Below, piece after piece: positions 59,714 through 64,000 of a DNA stretch of 64,000 nucleotides. Position 1 is the stretch's first letter. Each line of letters opens with the position of its first letter. The DNA is from Aldehydirespirator sp965221605 (GTDB lineage Bacteria; Actinomycetota; Acidimicrobiia; Acidimicrobiales; Aldehydirespiratoraceae): contig CBDCSK010000014.1 of the NCBI GenBank assembly GCA_965221605.1, positions 625,647 through 689,646 of the forward strand, written 5' to 3'. The notes below the pieces were generated by a model, which had not been told where the DNA came from, ran no database searches, and was given only the letters and a program-made list of their open reading frames with translations. Both the position numbers and the translations under genes were made by a program.

Positions 59714-61088
59714 ACTGTTTAGTACTCAATGAATGCGTCGTGGCTGAGAGGCCGCGAATTCGGCTTTCCAGACGATCGGCTGGCCAAAACTCGAACGTTC
59801 GTCCTACTTGAACCTTGTTGAGCAGGCCGAAGGCCTCCAGGCCCAAGAGGTCCGTACGGGCGGACTGATACGCCACCCGGTGCAGGCGCTTCTGGCCCGC
59901 GAAGGTGAAGTACGTGTCGGGATCCCGCAGCGCCTTGCTGAGAATGGCGAACTGACGGTGGTTCAGCCCGGGAACTCCGCGCATGGCCCGCTCCACCTCT
60001 GCGATCTCGTCGCTCTTTCGAGTGAGGTATCGCCGAAGGCTCTTGATCGCTCTCCTGATGACCTCCAATTGGTGGATGATGAAGTAGGTGACGTCGTTGG
60101 AGTCGGTCTCGGTGTACAGGTACGACCGCGCGTACTCGGCGGGAGCCTTGCGCAGGATCGACGAGATGGAGATGTACTCGGCCAGCCAGTATCCGGAGCG
60201 CAGCATCGACCAGTAAAAGAGCGCCCGGGCGGTGCGTCCGTTGCCGTCCGCGAAGGGATGGTCGTAGCCGATCCAGAAATGGAGCAGCACAGCCTGGACG
60301 ACAGGGTGCAGGAATCCCTCGCCGGTGTCTCCGTTGGCGAAGCCGCACAATTTCTCCAGCCGGGCTGGCAACTCCTCTGCCGGCGGGGGCCGGTGCAGGA
60401 GTCGATCATCGTCCCAATAGATAGCGACTCGCTCTTCTCCGGGCTGCTGAAGCCGGCCCGCTTCGGATGGATCTTCGAGCGTTCCGTCCGTAACGATCCG
60501 GTGAAGTTCCAGCACACGACCGCGGGTCAAGGGCTCGCCGGAGCTTGCGAGTTCCTCAGCCCGCTGCATCGCAAAGTAGTTGTTGAGCACCATGCGCTCG
60601 CTGGGGTCCCTCGGCTCGCGGCCCGTCCTCAAGAGTTCCTTGGCCTTGCGGCGAGTGGTCGCCGCGCCTTCCAGAAGGCTGGATGTGATGGCCTCCTCAA
60701 CCAGCGACGACACCACGTAGCGGTTACGGGACCCGACGCTGGCGACGATCTCGTCGGTCTGGATGCGACCGCTGGCCTGCTGGTCGATGCGATGAACCAT
60801 CTCCTGGATCCGGTCGATGTTGGTGAACCTGAAGGGACTGCCGTCCGTGCCAGTGAAAGGGAGCGTCCTAGCCTGGCTGGCCCGACTCGTAGCGGTACCA
60901 ACCCACCACTCCTCCAGCGTCAGGCAGTCGGGAGGCTGCCGATGCCGCATCTGATCCCAATGCAGGTAGCGGCCCTTGGCGTCTACAGGCCGGCCCGCCG
61001 TAACGGCCTGGAACAAGCGTTGAGGATCCTCGTCACTGATCTCAGCGGCCAGCCGAGTCAAGTCCGGCGGCGGTAGGGGTCTCTTCAT
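59709..61088 (-). CDS. Fic-domain AMPylase with N-terminal autoinhibitory motif
   Basis: 459 residues. Fic motif HPFADGNGRTAR at 277-288. The SSLLEG motif at 136-141 matches the S/TxxxE-G/N inhibitory helix, placing it in the class with the inhibitor N-terminal to the Fic domain. The C-terminal region has a winged-helix-like segment (LNHRQFAILSKALRDPDTYF). Fic enzymes transfer AMP from ATP to target proteins; the target is unknown. A perfect 11-bp dyad lies just upstream, suggesting autoregulation. Confidence 0.9.
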   Translation of the reverse strand: MKRPLPPPDLTRLAAEISDEDPQRLFQAVTAGRPVDAKGRYLHWDQMRHRQPPDCLTLEEWWVGTATSRASQARTLPFTGTDGSPFRFTNIDRIQEMVHRIDQQASGRIQTDEIVASVGSRNRYVVSSLVEEAITSSLLEGAATTRRKAKELLRTGREPRDPSERMVLNNYFAMQRAEELASSGEPLTRGRVLELHRIVTDGTLEDPSEAGRLQQPGEERVAIYWDDDRLLHRPPPAEELPARLEKLCGFANGDTGEGFLHPVVQAVLLHFWIGYDHPFADGNGRTARALFYWSMLRSGYWLAEYISISSILRKAPAEYARSYLYTETDSNDVTYFIIHQLEVIRRAIKSLRRYLTRKSDEIAEVERAMRGVPGLNHRQFAILSKALRDPDTYFTFAGQKRLHRVAYQSARTDLLGLEAFGLLNKVQVGRTFEFWPADRLESRIRGLSATTHSLSTKQY

Positions 61089-61115
61089 CGCTGCGCCCTT
61101 CGCTCTACACCCGAG

Positions 61116-61146
61116 TTACTACTAATCATGCTAGAATTAGTAGTAA
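61116..61146 (-). promoter_or_regulatory. 11-bp dyad operator upstream of fic
   Basis: TTACTACTAAT (61116-61126) and ATTAGTAGTAA (61136-61146) are exact complements around nine bases. It lies 28 bp before the fic start at 61088 and shares its TAGTA half-site with the AT island at the fic 3' end. Confidence 0.75.
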
Positions 61147-61153
61147 ATTGCAA

Positions 61154-62493
61154 CTACGGGCTGATATGGGCGCGGGTGATCAGGGCGGATTGCTGGGCGT
61201 TGGCTTCGGCTCGGATGGTGGGCTCGTCGCCAGTGAGGAGGCAGCCCTCGGCCACGACCACCCGGCCGTCGACCACCACGGTGGCGACGTCGGAGGCGGT
61301 GTGGGCGTAGACCAGTTCCGAGTACAGATCGGCGCCGCCGGTCGGGGTGGAGTGGCAGACGGTCGCGCCGGACTACGGCCAGATCGGCCCGCTTACCCGG
61401 CTCGATACTACCGATGTCGCGCTCCAACCCAAGCGCCCGGGCCCCGCCCATGGTGGCCATGTCGAAGGCGGGTGCGCGCCGGCACCGCCCGCGGACCGGC
61501 CGCCGGCTTGTGCAGCAGAGCGGCCAGGCGCATCTCCTCGAAGCCGTCGAGACGGTTGTTGCACGGGGCGCCGTCAGCGCCGATGGCCACGTTGAGGCCG
61601 TCGGCCAGATAGCCCGGCACCGGGGCGAACCCCGACGCCAGCTTCAGGTTGGCCGACGGGCAGTGGCAGACGTGGGGCCTGTACCGGCGGGCCAGGTCGC
61701 GCTCGTGGTCGCTGAGCCACACCGCGTGGGCCATCACCAGCCTGGGCGACAGCGCCCCCCACGACTCCAGGGCCTCCAGGTCGCGGCCCTCGGGCGAGGC
61801 GCCCAGCAGGTCGGCCTGATCCCGGTTCTCGTTGACATGGGTGTGGAGCCGCAGGTCGGCCTCCTCAGCCAGCTCCACGCAGCGGCGCCAGGTCTCGGGC
61901 GTGGCGTTGCGGGGGCCCCGGGGCGACAGCGCCACCCGCAGCCGGCCGCCGTCACGCCCGTGCCAGGTCTCGAGCAGCTCCATCTGATCGGCCCAAGCCG
62001 CGTCGGAGTCGGGCACCTCCATCTCGGTGCCGGGTTCGTAGCGGTCCATGAGGGCCTTGCCGATCGTGGCCCGGATCCCGAGCTCCTCGGCGGCCTCGAA
62101 GGCGGCGCCGGTGTGCCGGTCCGATTCGATGGTCAGCGCGGCGGTGGTGCCGCCGGTGAGCAGCTCGGCCACCGCCAGCATGGCCGATGCCCGGAGCGAG
62201 CGATGGTCGTGGGCCTGTTCCAGGGGCCACACCCGCCGCCGCAGCCACTCGATGACCTCCATGTCGTCGGCCAGGCCTCGCAGCAGGGTCTGGCACAGGT
62301 GAACATGGGCCTGAACCAGGCCGGGAATGACCAGGCACCCGGAGGCGTCGACGTCCTCGGTGGCCGCGGCCGGTGCCAGCCCGGGGCCAGCCGCGGCGAT
62401 GCGTCCACCCTCGACCACCACATCACCGACGAAGGGCTCGGCGTGCGCGCTCGGGACGACGATCCCACCCCGCACCACCAACTCAGCCATCAC
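61154..62493 (-). pseudogene. MTA/SAH-type amidohydrolase, two frameshifts
   Basis: From ATG 62493: MAELVVRGGIVVPSAHAEPF, VQAHVHLCQTLLRG, THVNENRDQADLLG, GADGAPCNNRLDGFEEMRLA. After LHKPAAGP the frame shifts near 61480 to MATMGGARALGLERDIGSIE, then PGKRADLAVV, and again near 61380 to YAHTASDVATVVVDGRVVVA, ending at a TAG at 61154. All domains are otherwise present, so this is a recently broken gene or an assembly error. A paralogue of the gene at 55864. Confidence 0.75.
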
Positions 62494-62511
62494 GCCCCGA
62501 TCTCCACCCGT

Positions 62512-62795
62512 CGATCTCGGGAGCGCAGGCCGTCACAGAGCCCATACCAGACTCCCGAGAACCAGTCGGGGGGGAGGCCCACCGATCTCGGGAGCGTTAG
62601 CTGTCACAGAGCCCATACCAGACTCCCGAGAACCAGTCGGGGGGGAGGCCCACCGATCTCGGGAGCGTTAGCTGTCACAGAGCCCATACCAGACTCCCGA
62701 GAACCAGTCGGGGGGGAGGCCCACCGATCTCGGGAGCGTTAGCTGTCACAGAGCCCATACCAGACTCCCGAGAACCAGTCGGGGGGCGGGTCCAT
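62512..62795. repeat. 71-bp tandem array of TCTCGGGA hairpins
   Basis: GATCTCGGGAGCG starts at 62513, 62584, 62655 and 62726, exactly 71 bp apart. Each unit has an inverted CTCGGGAG/CTCCCGAG pair around CTGTCACAGAGCCCATACC. Copies 2-4 are essentially identical. It separates two minus-strand salvage genes. Related single hairpins lie at 41496 and 49709. Confidence 0.9.
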
Positions 62796-62799
62796 GCTG

Positions 62800-63587
62800 C
62801 TAGGTGCGGGCCAGGTCGGCGGCTGCGGCCAGGGCCAACTCCAGCATGGCCTGCTGGCCGGCGGCGTACTCGTCGAGGCACTGACCCCGGTAGGTGGCGT
62901 CGCCGCTGAGCAGGTCGGTGCCCGCGCACAACACCGAACCGGCCTCACAACCCAGCGCGGCGGCCACGGTGAACAGGCACGACGTCTCCATCTCGAAGGC
63001 CAGCACCCCCAGCGCCTTCCACTGGCTGATCACCTCGACGGTTCGCTCGCCCTCATAGAAGCTGTCGGTGGAGCGGGTCAGGCCCACCTCTACCGGGGTG
63101 CCGTGACGGCCCGCGGCCGCCACCAGCGCAGCCACCACCCGGTGCGAGGCCACCGGCGGGAAGTTCACCGGCGCGTAGTAGCGGCTGGTGCCCTCATCGC
63201 TGACCGCACCGGTCGCCACCGCCACCCCGCCGACGGGCATCCCCGGCGACAGGGCCGCACAGCTGCCGACACCCGGATGAAGCACGACACCCCGCAGGCG
63301 GCCAACTCCTCCACCGCGATCGCCATCGACGGCGAGCCGACCCCGCTGGTGGCCACAGTGAGGCGGGTGCCGTCGAGGGTGCCGGTGAACACCGCATAGC
63401 CCCGGCGGTCCCCCACCCGCTCGGCGTCGTCGAGCAGACCGGCCATCATCTCCACCCGCTCGGGGCTGCCCGACAGCAACGCGACCTCGGCCACGTCGCC
63501 GCCGCCACTGATGCCCAGATGGGGGAACGACCCGTCGGGCAGGCGCATGTAGCGCTCGGTCATCCAGGTCGAGGTTTCTTCACTCAT
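62800..63587 (-). pseudogene. Nucleoside phosphorylase (PNP/UdP type), one frameshift
   Basis: From ATG 63587: GISGGGDVAEVALLSGSPER and VFTGTLDGTRLTVATSGVGS, then SCFIRV. Near 63270 the frame shifts by one base and continues GSCAALSPGMPVGGVAVATG, VLAFEMETSCLFTVAAALGC and GTDLLSGDA, ending at a TAG at 62800. The FEMET motif marks the hexameric NP-I family acting on uridine or purine nucleosides. The start overlaps the upstream amidohydrolase by 8 bases. Broken or misread. Confidence 0.8.
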
Positions 63588-64000
63588 GGTCGCCTCCGCG
63601 GTACTTGTCGAGGACATGGTCGAGGACCCCGGCCTTGGCCAGCAGATGGCGGGCCTCCCGGGGCGCCAGATCGGCGATCTCGGCCAGGTCCAGGGTGGCC
63701 ACCCGCCGGTCGTCGAGAAGGACCTCGCCGTCGACGACGGTGTAGCGCACATCGGAGCCCGAGCACGACCACACGAGCTGCTCGATCACGTTGCCGCCGT
63801 CGCCGTCGCTGATCACCGGCCAGGTGTGGGGCCGGTCCAGTCCCACCACGGCCAGATCGGCCCGCTTGCCCGGCTCGACGCTGCCGACCTCGTCGCCGAG
63901 GCCCAGCGCCCGAGCCCCGCCGAGGGTGGCCATCTCCAGCAGCTGCGCGCACGGCAGCACGGCCGGGTCGCCGGTGCTGAACCGGGCCAGCAGCCCGGCC
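63580..64000 (-). CDS. Amidohydrolase C-terminal part, cut by the window end
   Basis: About 140 residues remain, running off the right edge. QLLEMATLGGARALGLGDEV, then GSVEPGKRADLAVVGLDRPH, and YTVVDGEVLLDDRRVATLDL are typical of the end of MTA/SAH or guanine-deaminase-type amidohydrolases. Its stop overlaps the start of the nucleoside phosphorylase by 8 bases, so deaminase and phosphorylase are co-translated. The catalytic residues lie outside the window. Confidence 0.8.
   Translation of the reverse strand, partial: AGLLARFSTGDPAVLPCAQLLEMATLGGARALGLGDEVGSVEPGKRADLAVVGLDRPHTWPVISDGDGGNVIEQLVWSCSGSDVRYTVVDGEVLLDDRRVATLDLAEIADLAPREARHLLAKAGVLDHVLDKYRGGDHE

Overview
The window is high-GC DNA that reads as an actinomycetotal chromosome. 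The clearest lineage marker is a CrgA-type division protein at 46698-46979. Bifunctional-type Dcd, DUF222/HNH, DoxX and a family of SLH-domain surface proteins also fit. I infer a member of the Acidimicrobiia or a close relative; this rests on gene content, not on a phylogeny. No rRNA, CRISPR array or complete phage is visible. Two tRNA genes are present: Tyr(GTA) and Gly(CCC).

Positions 1-34300 are an accessory region. It carries four SLH-domain protein genes (845-3163 +, 11370-12290 +, 12529-14598 -, 19938-22142 -) and two broken SLH copies (9736-10065 and 17022-17075). Between them lie toxin-antitoxin style modules: HicB-like, HigA, a nucleotidyltransferase pair, VapBC-type, two HipBA loci, RHH/RelE, and Phd with a frameshifted toxin. 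There are also DUF4143 ATPases, small membrane coiled-coil proteins, a DUF5678/retropepsin/Clp-fold protease operon, a DUF222/HNH gene with two minisatellites, a complete IS1380-type element, and many recognisable remnants of the same gene families. Several repeats occur as inverted pairs: 52-bp terminator hairpins, the coiled-coil gene with its leader, and the SLH 5' ends. The region therefore looks built by repeated duplication, inversion and deletion. It ends at the 3' side of a tRNA-Tyr gene.

Positions 34400-64000 are mostly ordinary chromosome: yajQ, htpX, a HAD phosphatase overlapping acs, a D-aminoacylase-type amidohydrolase, msrA, an EamA transporter, doxX, a thiolase-fold protein without catalytic residues, crgA, a divergent SDR/P450 pair, dcd, an AlaC-type aminotransferase, yaaA and an MFS transporter. 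From 54526 on there is a methylthioadenosine/nucleoside salvage neighbourhood: mtnA, an MTA/SAH-type deaminase, a PNP-family phosphorylase, a second (frameshifted) deaminase, a frameshifted nucleoside phosphorylase and a third amidohydrolase cut by the window end. This half also holds an acidic duplicated protein next to a RelE-like toxin, a tail-to-tail XRE/Gp49-like pair, a DUF433-type antitoxin with an internally deleted toxin, and an autoinhibited Fic gene framed by TAGTA-rich repeats.

Many genes have single-base frameshifts. Some are in obviously decayed fragments. Others (61154-62493, 62800-63587, 54084-54508) could be assembly or sequencing errors, so reads should be checked before calling them pseudogenes.
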